DNA of 64,000 nt. Source: Crocinitomicaceae bacterium. Lineage in GTDB: Bacteria; Bacteroidota; Bacteroidia; Flavobacteriales_D; Crocinitomicaceae. Of the stretch, positions 37,609 through 47,653 are shown piece after piece. Within the stretch, counting starts at the first letter, position 1; each line of letters begins with the position of its first letter. The translations under genes were made by a program, and so were the position numbers. The stretch covers positions 124,001 through 188,000 of the forward strand of contig JAGOBK010000004.1 in assembly GCA_017983465.1 (NCBI GenBank), read 5' to 3'. A model generated the notes under the pieces. That model was not told the DNA's origin and searched no databases. It was given only the letters and a program-made list of their open reading frames with translations.

Positions 37609-40600
37609 ATGGTTCAAAAAATTACACGAACTTTTGCTGTTTTTGCTAGTTTCATGCTCGTTTCAATTGTTTCTTTTGCTCAAAATGCAAGTGTAAAAGG
37701 AATGATTAACGATTCTGAAGGAAAGGCATTGTATAACGCATCGGTTACAGTAGAGGGTAAGTCCAAAGGCGCGATGTCCAATGATAAAGGTTTCTACGAA
37801 ATCAAAGGATTGGCAGCTGGAAGCTACACCTTAATTTACCGCTTCATGGGAATGGAGACGATTAAAGAAACAGTTGTTTTACAAGAGAATCAAGCTTTGA
37901 TTAAAGACGTTACTTTACAGTCCAAAGCGAAAGAAGAGGATGAAGTAGTCGTAATTGGTTACGGTACATCACGCACGAAAGATTTGACAGGTTCAGCAAC
38001 AGTCATCAACGAGAAAAACTTCGTTCAAGGTTCATTAGCAACTCCGGAGCAATTAATCATGGGTAAAGTGGCTGGATTAAAAGTAACATCTAACGATGGA
38101 GCTCCAGGTTCTGGTAGTACCTTGCGTTTACGTGGTGGGACTTCCATCAACGCAAGTAATGATCCATTAATCGTTGTGGATGGTGTTCCATTGGATAACG
38201 GAGGAATTGCAGGAGTTGCAAATCCACTTTCGTTAATTAATCCAAACGACATCGCTTCATTCGTGGTTTTAAAAGATGCATCAGCAACAGCGATCTACGG
38301 TTCTCGTGCAGCGAATGGTGTCATCATCATCACTACGAAAAAGGGTGATGGCGGTAAAAATGCTCCATTGAAAATTGTTTTGGATACGAAGATTTCTCAA
38401 TCAACAATCGCGAAGTATGCGGATGTATTAAGTGGTGATTCACTTCGTTCACTCGTGAATGCAAGAGGAACAACTGCTCAAAAAGCACTTTTAGGTGATT
38501 CAAGCACAGACTGGCAAAAACAAGTTTTTCGCAATGCCATGGTGCTTGACAACAACTTGTCGATTACAGGTGGAATCAAGAATTTCCCTTACCGTTTGTC
38601 AATTGGTAATAGAAATGAAAATGGAATCTTAAAAAGAGACCAATTCAGCCGTACATCACTTGGATTGAACATGAGTCCTTCGTTTTTCAAAAACACCTTG
38701 TTGTTAGAATCAAACTTAAAATACATTCAAACCAATTCATTCTTCGCCAATCGTGGTGCATTAGGAGCTGCTTATTTTGATCCAACTCAACCTGTTTATT
38801 CTGGAAACGAAAATTACAATGGATATTTCGAATGGGTGGATAGCAACAAGCCAAATACACTTTCTGCAAGAAATCCACTTGGCCTAATCAATCAAACAGA
38901 AGATGTTTCTAAAGTGAATCGTGCCATTGCCAACGCAAAATTGACATACAGTCTTCCATTCCTAGAGGGATTGAAAGCGATAGTGAATATGGGTGGTGAC
39001 TTCTCAGAGGGAACTGGATACGTCATTACGGACTCAAATTCGGCTGCAGGATATTTTACAAATGGTCGTTATTCAGAATATTTATCTAGAAAAGAAAATA
39101 AATTGATTGAAACGTACGCTACGTACAATTCAGGTAAACGTTTTGGTGACCATATTTGGGATGTAACTGCTGGTTACTCTTACCAAGATTGGATGAGTAG
39201 AGGACCTAACAACCCAACATTCAACCAAGCTCAAGATTCGATTATTGGAGCGGCGTCTAGCCCTTATCCTAACTACACTAAAAATGTTTTATTATCCTAC
39301 TACGCTCGTGCAATTTACAGCTACAAAGGAAAATACATTGTGAATGCTTCATTACGTCGTGATGGATCATCTCGCTTTAGTCCGGAGCAACGTTGGGGAT
39401 TGTTCCCTGCGGTTTCAGCTGCTTGGTTATTGACAGAAGAAGATTTCTTGAAAAACTCAAAATCAATCAACATGTTGAAATTACGTGCTGGTTGGGGTGT
39501 AACTGGTCAACAAGATGGAATTGGTGATTACGCATATATCGGTAACTACTTCTTGGGTGCGACAACTGCACAATATGCATTCGGTGGACAATACTACCAA
39601 GCTTTGCGTCCAGCTGGATTCGATGCAAACTTGAAATGGGAAACGACTGCTAGTTACAATGTTGGATTAGATTTCGGATTCAAAAACGACCGTTTTTCTG
39701 GAAGTATTGATGTTTACCGCAAAGAAACTAGCGACTTGTTAGCGACAGTTCCTGTTCCTGCTGGAACAAACTTCACAAACATGATCTTAACAAATGTGGG
39801 TGGAATGAGAAACCAAGGTATCGAAGTAAGTATGAATACTGGTATCATCGCTAAGAAAAACATGCGTTTGGACTGGTCAGTAAATGCTACTTACAACGAA
39901 AACAAAGTGACACAACTTTCTCGTGTGGCTGATCCTAAATCACCAGGTGTTTTAGTTGGTGGAATCGGTGGTGGTATCGGTAATACGATTCAAGTTCACC
40001 AAGTTGGATATGCAACATTTACATACTTCGTTTTAGATCAACAGTATGATGCAAACGGAACGATGATTCAAGTTGGAGAACAAGCGACAATCGACATCAA
40101 CAATGATGGTGTTATCAATACTTCTGACAAGTGGAAAGATGTTCATGCATTTAAAGATATTAATGGAGATGGAATCATCAATGTAGCTGATCGTTACTAC
40201 GCTGGACAAGCAGCGCCAAAAGTGTTCTTAGGAACTGCGCTTAATTTCACGTACAAAAAATGGTTTGCTGGATTCTCCATGAGAAGCGAACTTGGTGCAA
40301 CAATCTACAATAACATTCACTCAAACAGTGCAACGTTCCAAACGATTGATGGTACGAAAAAATACTTGAATAACATCAGTTCATTGTACTACGAAAACGA
40401 AGTTCAAAAAACAACAAACAACCAATTGTTGTCTGATCATTACCTTGAAAAAGCAAACTTCTTACGTATGGACTTCGTGAACTTAGGATACCACTTTGGT
40501 AAATTGAAATTCACGAACAACAAACTTGGATTGAACGCTAGTTTCACTGTTCAAAATGTATTCGTTGTTACGCAGTACAAAGGACAAGATCCAGAAGTGA

Positions 40601-40671
40601 ACGGAGGAATTGATAATAATTTCTACCCTCGTCCACGCATGTATTCATTGAACTTAACATTTGACTTCTAA
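37609..40671 (+). CDS. SusC/RagA family TonB-dependent outer-membrane transporter
   Basis: A 1020-residue outer-membrane barrel that imports oligosaccharides using TonB energy. A signal peptide ends near SFAQ (residue 25). A carboxypeptidase-regulatory-like domain (about 26-105) precedes the TonB box region EVVVIGYGTSR and the plug with PEQLIMGKVAGL and DPLIVVDGVPLDNG. The barrel ends in the aromatic LNLTFDF. The C-terminal half carries an EF-hand-like DINNDGVINTSDKW, usual in the family. Partner of the SusD two bases downstream. Starch/maltodextrin specificity is inferred from neighbours. Confidence 0.94.
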   Translation: MVQKITRTFAVFASFMLVSIVSFAQNASVKGMINDSEGKALYNASVTVEGKSKGAMSNDKGFYEIKGLAAGSYTLIYRFMGMETIKETVVLQENQALIKDVTLQSKAKEEDEVVVIGYGTSRTKDLTGSATVINEKNFVQGSLATPEQLIMGKVAGLKVTSNDGAPGSGSTLRLRGGTSINASNDPLIVVDGVPLDNGGIAGVANPLSLINPNDIASFVVLKDASATAIYGSRAANGVIIITTKKGDGGKNAPLKIVLDTKISQSTIAKYADVLSGDSLRSLVNARGTTAQKALLGDSSTDWQKQVFRNAMVLDNNLSITGGIKNFPYRLSIGNRNENGILKRDQFSRTSLGLNMSPSFFKNTLLLESNLKYIQTNSFFANRGALGAAYFDPTQPVYSGNENYNGYFEWVDSNKPNTLSARNPLGLINQTEDVSKVNRAIANAKLTYSLPFLEGLKAIVNMGGDFSEGTGYVITDSNSAAGYFTNGRYSEYLSRKENKLIETYATYNSGKRFGDHIWDVTAGYSYQDWMSRGPNNPTFNQAQDSIIGAASSPYPNYTKNVLLSYYARAIYSYKGKYIVNASLRRDGSSRFSPEQRWGLFPAVSAAWLLTEEDFLKNSKSINMLKLRAGWGVTGQQDGIGDYAYIGNYFLGATTAQYAFGGQYYQALRPAGFDANLKWETTASYNVGLDFGFKNDRFSGSIDVYRKETSDLLATVPVPAGTNFTNMILTNVGGMRNQGIEVSMNTGIIAKKNMRLDWSVNATYNENKVTQLSRVADPKSPGVLVGGIGGGIGNTIQVHQVGYATFTYFVLDQQYDANGTMIQVGEQATIDINNDGVINTSDKWKDVHAFKDINGDGIINVADRYYAGQAAPKVFLGTALNFTYKKWFAGFSMRSELGATIYNNIHSNSATFQTIDGTKKYLNNISSLYYENEVQKTTNNQLLSDHYLEKANFLRMDFVNLGYHFGKLKFTNNKLGLNASFTVQNVFVVTQYKGQDPEVNGGIDNNFYPRPRMYSLNLTFDF

Positions 40672-40682
40672 AAATGATAACC

Positions 40683-42257
40683 ATGAAAAAGATAATCGCT
40701 TTTACTTTTATTACGGCTTCCTTGTTATTGGTGTCATGTAATAAACAATTAAATCAATCGCCTAAATACGGTTTAAACGCCGAGGCAGTTTACAGCAATC
40801 CAGATCAATACATTCACGTTTTAGCGAAATTGTATTCTGGAATGTCCATGACAGGAAATCAAGGTCCAGCTGGATCTGCTGATATCGCTGGAATTGATGA
40901 AGGATTCTCTGCATACATCCGTGTATTGTGGAACCTACAAGAACTTCCAACAGATGAAGCAATTTGTGGTTGGAATGACCCAGGAATTCCAGATTTGAAT
41001 AAATCACAATGGAATGCGGATAACGTTTGGGTAAAAGGTATGTATTACCGTATCTACTACCAAATCACACTTTGTAATGAGTTTATTTGGCAAGCACGCG
41101 AAGAGAAATTGACTACACGTGGATTCTCTGAAGCGAAAATGGCTGAAATTCGTACGTATCGTGAAGAAGCTCGTTTCTTACGTGCATTGGCTTACTATCA
41201 TGCAATGGACTTATTCGGTAATGTGCCATTTGTAACTGAAAATGATCGTGTAGGAGCTTTCGAACCTGAACAAATTCTACGTGCAGACTTATTCAAATAC
41301 ATCGAAGATGAATTGAAAGCGGTAGAAACAACGATGATGGATCCAACTGCTGTTCCTTACGGACGTGCATCAAAATCTGCGGCACATGCATTAATGGCAA
41401 AAATGTACTTGAATGCTGAAGTGTATTTAGGTGCTGGAAATGACCGTTATTCAGAATGCGCAACCTATTGTGAGAAAGTGATGAACTCTGGTGCTTTTGC
41501 ATTGGATGATCATTACCAAGATTTATTCTTAGCAGATAACAATACATCACCTGAAATTATCTTCCCAATCGTTTATGATGGACTTTATTCGCAAACTTGG
41601 GGTGGAACAACGTTTTTAGTTTGTGCTTCTTTAGGTGGAAGTATGGTTGCTGCTGATTACGGTGTAAATGGTAAATGGGGTGGACTTCGTGCAACAGCGC
41701 CGTTCATTGATAAATTTGCAGACACAACGCAAGATACTCGTTGGATGTTCTACACAGCCGGACAACAAAAAGAGATTACGAGTATGTCTACGTTTACTCA
41801 CGGATATGCAAATCCGAAGTTTAAAAACAAAACGTCTGCAGGTGGAAGTGCCTCAAATAATTCAGTTTCCCCTCATACGGACATTGATTTCCCATTATTC
41901 CGTCTAGGAGATGTGTATTTGATGTATGCTGAAGCGCAATTGCGTTTAGGGAATTCAGCAACAGCTGTTCAATACGTGAATTACATCCGTGAGAGAGGAT
42001 ATGGAAATTCTTCGTTCAATGTTTCGACATTGACTTTGGATAACATCCTTGATGAGCGTGCACGTGAAATGCAATGGGAAGCAACAAGAAGAACAGATTT
42101 AATTCGTTTCGGATACTTTACAAGTGGCGATTATGTTTGGCCATTTAAAGGTGGAGATGTAGCTGGAGTTGCGGTTCCTACCTATGTGAACTTATACCCG
42201 ATTCCAACAGCGGATATCGTGTTAAACAGAAACTTGACCCAAAATACGGGTTATTAA
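40683..42257 (+). CDS. SusD/RagB family outer-membrane nutrient-binding lipoprotein
   Basis: A lipoprotein of about 524 residues forming the lid over the SusC channel. The lipobox LLVSC is followed directly by the mature N-terminal cysteine. SusD hallmarks include TYREEARFLRALAYYHAMDLFGNVPFV, a SusD helical repeat region, and the C-terminal VQYVNYIRERGY, ILDERAREMQWEATRRTDLIRFG. An ATG three codons earlier (40674) is possible. I prefer 40683 because it directly begins the signal peptide. A terminator follows. Confidence 0.94.
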   Translation: MKKIIAFTFITASLLLVSCNKQLNQSPKYGLNAEAVYSNPDQYIHVLAKLYSGMSMTGNQGPAGSADIAGIDEGFSAYIRVLWNLQELPTDEAICGWNDPGIPDLNKSQWNADNVWVKGMYYRIYYQITLCNEFIWQAREEKLTTRGFSEAKMAEIRTYREEARFLRALAYYHAMDLFGNVPFVTENDRVGAFEPEQILRADLFKYIEDELKAVETTMMDPTAVPYGRASKSAAHALMAKMYLNAEVYLGAGNDRYSECATYCEKVMNSGAFALDDHYQDLFLADNNTSPEIIFPIVYDGLYSQTWGGTTFLVCASLGGSMVAADYGVNGKWGGLRATAPFIDKFADTTQDTRWMFYTAGQQKEITSMSTFTHGYANPKFKNKTSAGGSASNNSVSPHTDIDFPLFRLGDVYLMYAEAQLRLGNSATAVQYVNYIRERGYGNSSFNVSTLTLDNILDERAREMQWEATRRTDLIRFGYFTSGDYVWPFKGGDVAGVAVPTYVNLYPIPTADIVLNRNLTQNTGY

Positions 42258-42282
42258 TCACTAAGATGTTGATTGATGGAAA

Positions 42283-42309
42283 GGGGAGGTCTTCGGGTCT
42301 CCCTTTTTT
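42283..42309 (+). terminator. Intrinsic terminator after susD
   Basis: GGGAGGTC at 42284-42291 pairs with GGTCTCCC at 42296-42303 (two G-U pairs) around a TTCG tetraloop, followed by six T. It separates susD from the convergent gene ending at 42322. Confidence 0.87.
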
Positions 42310-42321
42310 ATTGTCAAAAAA

Positions 42322-42999
42322 TTAAAAGGATTTGCTGTACGATAAACGAAGCAAGGCTTGATTCCCATTAGCTCGTTGTCTTAATCCCGCTTGAATCTTA
42401 ACTGATTGTTTTTTCGGAAGCTCGATTTCCACTCCGGCAAAATAACGCCATTGTACCGTTGCTCCACTGACAAGAACCTCCGTTGGCGTATAAACAATGC
42501 TTGCATTCCATTGATAAAAATGCTCCACACTCATTATTGGAGTTAGCGGAAAATCCTTCACATCATAACCCAAACTAATCTTATTGCGCCAAACACTGCT
42601 TGTTTGCTTTTCAATTTGCAAGCCCCATTGTTGTGTGCTTGTCCAATTTAAATTAAGTCTTTTCGGACCAATGTCAAATGCATCTAAAATAGAAAATTTA
42701 AAACCAAGTTGAATTCGTTGGGAAAGACGGTCGCCGGCTAGAACCAATTGATCCCCTTTTTCATTTAAAGTCAAACGATAAGAAGCTTGAATTTGTAGTC
42801 CGTCGAACAACCGAACTTGGTGACCTGCATCAAGAAAAAGGCGATCGAAACCAATTCCAATGTTTTGTCTGTTTCCAATTCCAATACCAGAGGATTGGTT
42901 TTTATTCCACTTTTTAGCCAAGCTGACATCCATCCAAAGACCAGTTTGACCAAAGGAAAAACTTCTCCATAATAGGATAGGTAAAAGAATTTTTTTCAT
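42322..42999 (-). CDS. Exported beta-barrel-like protein, possibly DUF2490 family
   Basis: A 225-residue protein with a short signal peptide (MKKILLPILLWRSFSFGQ). The mature part alternates hydrophobic and polar residues in repeated strands (LWMDVSLAKKW, GLQIQASYRLTL, RIQLGFKFSI, QALLRLSYSKSF) and ends in phenylalanine, as outer-membrane barrels do. It resembles DUF2490 proteins by eye. Function is unknown. ATG at 42999 overlaps the stop of the upstream lipoprotein gene by one base, so it is the last gene of the lnt operon. Confidence 0.65.
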   Translation of the reverse strand: MKKILLPILLWRSFSFGQTGLWMDVSLAKKWNKNQSSGIGIGNRQNIGIGFDRLFLDAGHQVRLFDGLQIQASYRLTLNEKGDQLVLAGDRLSQRIQLGFKFSILDAFDIGPKRLNLNWTSTQQWGLQIEKQTSSVWRNKISLGYDVKDFPLTPIMSVEHFYQWNASIVYTPTEVLVSGATVQWRYFAGVEIELPKKQSVKIQAGLRQRANGNQALLRLSYSKSF

Positions 43000-43781
43000 C
43001 AAAAAAATATTCCGAGAACTCCCGCGTCTACAATGCTTTTATTTTCAGAAATCACTACTGTTTCCCCGACTTCCTTATGCATTTCCTCATATGGAGGCGA
43101 CATACTTATGACATATACTTTGTAGGTGCCTTTTTGTAAATCAGTAAATATAAATTCTCCGAGTTGGTTGGTTCGAACATCTTGACTTGCATAGCTGTTT
43201 TCCCCATAGCACAAGTAAACACGTTTTTCAGCCATGCTTATAACTCCTGTTTGCAGAAAGTCCGCTTCACCTTGAGTAGAAACGTCTACAGCAAAGTTTG
43301 TCGTTCCATTATCCGGATCAACTACATTTTTCCTGCTTTTCCAGCTCAATGTTAGTATGTCCTGTTGCAAGGATAAATTAGCACTCAAAACTCCTACAGA
43401 CTCGAGTTTCGTTTTGACAGCTTGGGCAATATCCACATTGGAATCACTATAATTGAAAACAACTTGCAATCCGGTTCTTCCTTCAAGATTCGGATTCGCT
43501 GGAGAAATCCAATTTGGATTCGAGAAATAAATGTAGAAATTCACTCCGCTTGTGAGGTCATTCAATAAGAAATAGTCGCCATGTTCGAGTTGTGACCCTG
43601 AAGTGAATGTGATGTGTTGGATTTCGTTTTTACCTTGTTCGAAATTTTGTCCAGAAACAGACCCAGTAATGGCAGATGTCCCACCCGGACCAACATTTTT
43701 CTTCACACATGCTGATTGAGTGAGGATAATGGCTGTACCTATCAATAGGATGCGCGCCTTAGTTTTTAATGATTTTTGCAT
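42999..43781 (-). CDS. Lipoprotein with carboxypeptidase-regulatory-like C-terminal domain
   Basis: A 260-residue lipoprotein. Starting at the ATG 43781 gives MQKSLKTKARILLIGTAIILTQSAC, with lipobox TQSAC. The middle has a beta-rich region of unknown fold. The last 90 residues (RVYLCYGENSYASQDVRTNQLGEFIFTDLQKGTYKVYVIS) resemble a carboxypeptidase regulatory-like beta-sandwich. No enzyme motif is seen. The start overlaps the CotH gene by 23 bases. It stands in an operon with the lipoprotein N-acyltransferase that would mature it. Confidence 0.65.
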   Translation of the reverse strand: MQKSLKTKARILLIGTAIILTQSACVKKNVGPGGTSAITGSVSGQNFEQGKNEIQHITFTSGSQLEHGDYFLLNDLTSGVNFYIYFSNPNWISPANPNLEGRTGLQVVFNYSDSNVDIAQAVKTKLESVGVLSANLSLQQDILTLSWKSRKNVVDPDNGTTNFAVDVSTQGEADFLQTGVISMAEKRVYLCYGENSYASQDVRTNQLGEFIFTDLQKGTYKVYVISMSPPYEEMHKEVGETVVISENKSIVDAGVLGIFF

Positions 43782-45930
43782 AAATTCCGCTGATTGATTC
43801 AGTGATAAAGTAAATTCCGTTGGCCAAATCGGACAGGTCAACTGTAGTGTTTGATTGATGAATAGGAATTATTCGTACAATTTTCCCAGAAAAATCCCTC
43901 AGTTCCAAGTTCGTTTCGGGCGAGATACCGGAAATAGTAATAAGGTCATGCGTTGGATTAGGAATGATCTTCAATTCTGTATCGGGCGAATCAATGGACA
44001 ATGATGAACATGTCCCAAACATGTTCGCGTCCATCCATGCAGCACGAGCCAAAATCCAATTTTTCATGTAGGTCAGTTCCTCCTGATAGGTATTCCCAAT
44101 ATAATTATTCGGCCATACGTAAACCCCTAAAATCGGCCATCGATCATAATTTCTTTGCGCAGGCTCCTCGAGGATTGCTCCAAGAGAATCAATGTAGTTC
44201 ATTAGATGCTCATCACTAAGTATACTCGTACGCAATTCACTCCATCTACACTTAAGGTTGTTAGCGAATACCGGATCTTGTAGCATTCTATTCAGCCAAA
44301 ATGGATTCATGTTCGCACCATTTCCCTGACAAACAGAATTGAAATTAATTTCCCATCCGGAGGTTTGTCCGCCCTGACAGTAGTTTGCATTTCCCCAACC
44401 TAAATTAAAATCCCAAAGTGGTCCTGCGTGAATTTTACCGCCTTCACTGACTCTTTTTTTGTGTAAAAAAGTAGAAATGCGATACCCATCAACGTTCTTC
44501 GATAGTTCATTCATGATGAAAAAATCAATGAACGACAACTCATCTGAGTAGGCCCTGAATCCAATTTGTGGATTGGCAAAATTGACACTTTTGAGAGCTG
44601 TTTCCCAATTATTTACATAAGTTTTGATGTAGTTAAATTGATCGGGATGCAAAGCGCTGAGCTCTGGGTCATGCATTTGATAATACAAGGGTCCATTACT
44701 TGGTGCTTGCGCAGTATACGGTGATGTCCATGCAATGACTCCACCGGAAGTGGTTTTGTCTACTTTTATAATGTAACCACCGGTTAACTGATTATCTAAT
44801 GTATCGGTGTAGTTTAGTGGGTCTACGTTTACTCTACCAGGGTTTATTTTGATTCTTTCCATCAAAACATAAACGCCGATATATGAGCCGTTCAAGATGA
44901 CTTCACATAACTTCGTTCTAGGCGCATATTGACCCATTTGACGACCAAGATCGTAGGTGAGTACGTTTCTGATGAGGGACTTATCCGTGTAAGGCGCATA
45001 AAGAATCCAATCGTTGTCGCTCGGCCAATCGAAAAGGGAAACATTGTAATTGACAGAATCTGGACCACGTGTTTCAAGTCCATAGGATTTCATTGGAAAT
45101 GTGTTCGAGGAAGAACCTCTTTTTTCTATAGCAATTTGACCATAAAATTCATTGAATGGATTGGACATGTAATTTATTTGATTGTCACCGTTGTAGATAA
45201 TTCCCATCGTCCCATCAATTTTCGGTTCATCTGGAATGTCGACGTTATACGTGTCAAGAACGACAATCGGTAAATTGGAACTAGTCAAAATAAAAGGTGG
45301 TGTAAACCAGCTTGGAATGGGTCCGTAAGTAATACTTGGATTATTTACGCCAACGCTGAGAAAGTTTCGACAGGTAAAGTCCGTGGAATTTGTGAGTTGA
45401 TTATGAACCTCCACACAGAAAATATTAGTGCCATTTACCAAAAGTCCATTTAATTGGTTCTGATTCAAGATGAGTTGATCTGGCTGTTGATTCTGATACA
45501 GTTTGGCTTCATGTGAAATCGATGCCAACTGATTATACGTGGGTTGACCAGTGCCGGAAAGTCCATTTCGTGCAACCTCAACACCGTTTAAATAAGCAAC
45601 AAAACCATCATCGTAATCAAAGTGTAGCGCTAACGCAACGATTTGATTGAGGTTCGCAATATTGAATTCAGTTCGGGTGTAAACGGATACGGAGGAACTT
45701 GGTAAAACGGTATTGTCGTCCCCATCTCCGTAGCCAAACCCACCAGTTCCCTGAAGCCATGAATTGACGGTAAATGATGGTGTAATCCATTCTGGTGATG
45801 ACGCAGCAGTAGGAACCTGATAATACCAGGTGCTATTATCCTTTACAATCGTTTCCCAGTGATGCACTTGACTGTGTACAACAGAAAAGAAAAGACACAA
45901 GAACAGAATGGAAATATGAATACGCTTCAT
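43759..45930 (-). CDS. CotH kinase family protein with T9SS sorting domain
   Basis: A 723-residue exported protein. A signal peptide (MKRIHISILFLCLFFSVVHSQ) is followed by about 190 residues of beta-sandwich with DYDDGFVAYLNGVEVARNG, resembling a lectin-like or discoidin-type module. The CotH core spans about 240-600 (QIAIEKRGSSSNTFPMKSYGLE, DKSLIRNVLTYDLGRQMG, ILNGSYIGVYVLMERIK, GPLWDFNLGWGN). The C-terminal 75 residues are a type A T9SS domain (LKIIPNPTHDLITISG, LANGIYFI). It may phosphorylate surface proteins, but the substrate is unknown. It lies 14 bases after lnt. Confidence 0.83.
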   Translation of the reverse strand: MKRIHISILFLCLFFSVVHSQVHHWETIVKDNSTWYYQVPTAASSPEWITPSFTVNSWLQGTGGFGYGDGDDNTVLPSSSVSVYTRTEFNIANLNQIVALALHFDYDDGFVAYLNGVEVARNGLSGTGQPTYNQLASISHEAKLYQNQQPDQLILNQNQLNGLLVNGTNIFCVEVHNQLTNSTDFTCRNFLSVGVNNPSITYGPIPSWFTPPFILTSSNLPIVVLDTYNVDIPDEPKIDGTMGIIYNGDNQINYMSNPFNEFYGQIAIEKRGSSSNTFPMKSYGLETRGPDSVNYNVSLFDWPSDNDWILYAPYTDKSLIRNVLTYDLGRQMGQYAPRTKLCEVILNGSYIGVYVLMERIKINPGRVNVDPLNYTDTLDNQLTGGYIIKVDKTTSGGVIAWTSPYTAQAPSNGPLYYQMHDPELSALHPDQFNYIKTYVNNWETALKSVNFANPQIGFRAYSDELSFIDFFIMNELSKNVDGYRISTFLHKKRVSEGGKIHAGPLWDFNLGWGNANYCQGGQTSGWEINFNSVCQGNGANMNPFWLNRMLQDPVFANNLKCRWSELRTSILSDEHLMNYIDSLGAILEEPAQRNYDRWPILGVYVWPNNYIGNTYQEELTYMKNWILARAAWMDANMFGTCSSLSIDSPDTELKIIPNPTHDLITISGISPETNLELRDFSGKIVRIIPIHQSNTTVDLSDLANGIYFITESISGIYAKIIKN

Positions 45931-45944
45931 CAAGTCAAAGATAC

Positions 45945-47543
45945 CTAATTCTTTTTACTTAATACAACCTTAACAATAGTGGTAAAAAGGATTAGAAGAC
46001 TGAGTAAGGCTGATAAAACGCCAATATAATCTCCGTGTTTGGAATAGAAAGTCATGCGATCCAACAGTGGTATAGAATACGAGAAAGCTGCTTCTTTCCA
46101 ATATGTTGTTTCCTTTTTGATTCGTCCGAATTCATCAAAAACACCGCTTTTTCCGGTATTCGCACTTCGAACTACCCAGCGTCTGTTTTCAATGGCACGC
46201 AAAGAAGAGAAGGAGAAATGCTGTTTGTAGCCTGGGGAATCTCCCCACCAGCCATCGTTGGTGATCACGGTTAAAAAAGGCGCGCCTTGTTTGACTTGTT
46301 TCGAAACAAAGTCTCCATAAATGGATTCATAACAAACAATCGGAGCTAATTTTTCTTTCGCACGAAAAACTCTCGGTTCCTTTTCAATTCCCAATGTTCC
46401 GGATGTCCCGCCATTTTCAATCGCTAATGTCTCCAAAAAAGGAAATAAATTCGAGAATGGAATCATTTCAACTCCGGGAACTAGTTTGGACTTGTGAATA
46501 AATGATGGTGCTCCCTTTTGAGGAATGTGAAGGGAACTGTTATAACTTTCATAAAATATTCTTTGTCCTGGAATGTACACACTCGCTCGGGAATGTTTGG
46601 TTTCGAATAATTCAACTGTCGATGCTCCTATAAGCAATTCTGCCTTACCCCATTTTTTCATCTCGGATTGAATCAGTGGGAAAAAGGGAAGTCCTAGTAA
46701 ACGAGATTCAATAAATCCTTGACTGATTGCTGTTTCTGGCCCAACGACCAAATCTGTGGTGGAATCCACAACCGAATTGGCAAGCTTAAAAAAGCGTTGA
46801 AGTTGTTGTTCGTTACTTGTGCCCAAAGCAAACTTCTCGTTGTAGGGATCTACATTGGGTTGAACAACTGCTACAGTGTAAAGTCGTGCACCTTTGAAAG
46901 GTAAAATAGGTAGTTTTTTCCAGCTAAAAATAATTGGAAGCACAAGCATGAATACCGACCCAATTAACCATTTATTCCACTTTTTATTTTTATGTATCCA
47001 TACAGATCGAAGCCAATGAAATAACAAGATATTTACAGTAAGCACCCAGGCACTCCCTCCAAAAACACCAGTGTATTCGTACCATTGAATCCAACTTGTA
47101 CGTATACTAAAGAAGTTCCCCAGCGTTAACCAAGGCCAAGATAAGTCCCAGTTGAAATGAAAGTACTCAAAACTGACCCAAAGTGGAATCAGTGTCCATA
47201 CTGCCCAATTGGACTTTAGTCCTTTCTTTGCGAAATGAAAAAGGACAAATGTCAGCGACATGAACAAGGTGTTGAAGACGAAAGCTAAAAGTGCGCCAAC
47301 GAAGGAAGAATTTGCTACCCACCAAGTCGTTCCTAAATTAAAAATTAAAAATGCGAAATACGTTTGAAGAAACAAGTGCCACCCACCTTTGGATTTCGCT
47401 TGTAAATCTTCAGATAGAAACAGGAGGGGAACAAAGCCAATAAAAACGAGCGGTGTAACACTTCCGGTAAAGGGGAAGGAAATGCTCAGAAGAATTCCAG
47501 AACAAAGGCTTAATAAGTAACGTTGCGCTCGGGTAAAGTTCAT
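45945..47543 (-). CDS. lnt: Apolipoprotein N-acyltransferase
   Basis: A 532-residue inner-membrane enzyme that adds the third acyl chain to lipoproteins. Six or more membrane segments in the first 210 residues and one at the C-terminus surround a nitrilase-like periplasmic domain. The catalytic triad is visible: E270 in VVGPETAIS, K353 in HKSKLVPGVE, and C404 in IVCYESIYG. It heads an operon with CotH, a lipoprotein and a barrel-like protein. No clear promoter is seen in the 110 bases upstream. Confidence 0.95.
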   Translation of the reverse strand: MNFTRAQRYLLSLCSGILLSISFPFTGSVTPLVFIGFVPLLFLSEDLQAKSKGGWHLFLQTYFAFLIFNLGTTWWVANSSFVGALLAFVFNTLFMSLTFVLFHFAKKGLKSNWAVWTLIPLWVSFEYFHFNWDLSWPWLTLGNFFSIRTSWIQWYEYTGVFGGSAWVLTVNILLFHWLRSVWIHKNKKWNKWLIGSVFMLVLPIIFSWKKLPILPFKGARLYTVAVVQPNVDPYNEKFALGTSNEQQLQRFFKLANSVVDSTTDLVVGPETAISQGFIESRLLGLPFFPLIQSEMKKWGKAELLIGASTVELFETKHSRASVYIPGQRIFYESYNSSLHIPQKGAPSFIHKSKLVPGVEMIPFSNLFPFLETLAIENGGTSGTLGIEKEPRVFRAKEKLAPIVCYESIYGDFVSKQVKQGAPFLTVITNDGWWGDSPGYKQHFSFSSLRAIENRRWVVRSANTGKSGVFDEFGRIKKETTYWKEAAFSYSIPLLDRMTFYSKHGDYIGVLSALLSLLILFTTIVKVVLSKKN

Positions 47544-47605
47544 GTAAACTGTTTGAATAAAGGTAGTGAATTTGTCGAAAACAGGGAGTCGCCAATTTCG
47601 TGGAC

Positions 47606-47634
47606 AAAAAAAAAGACCGCAATTGCGGTCTTTT
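47606..47634 (-). terminator. Intrinsic terminator of rplU-rpmA
   Basis: A perfect palindrome (arms AAAAGACCGC and GCGGTCTTTT around AATT, 47611-47634) is followed on the minus strand by a continued T-run. It lies 19 bases after the rpmA stop. Confidence 0.9.
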
Positions 47635-47653
47635 CAATGATATGATCTGTTTA

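Noticed and set aside
37609..42257. susC-susD considered as a separately acquired locus
   Set aside because: Codon use matches the neighbours, and the shared palindrome and enzyme content link it to the upstream starch genes.
47611..47634. Perfect 24-bp palindrome considered as an attachment site or operator
   Set aside because: It lies just after rpmA and is followed by a T-run on the coding strand, so it is an ordinary intrinsic terminator.
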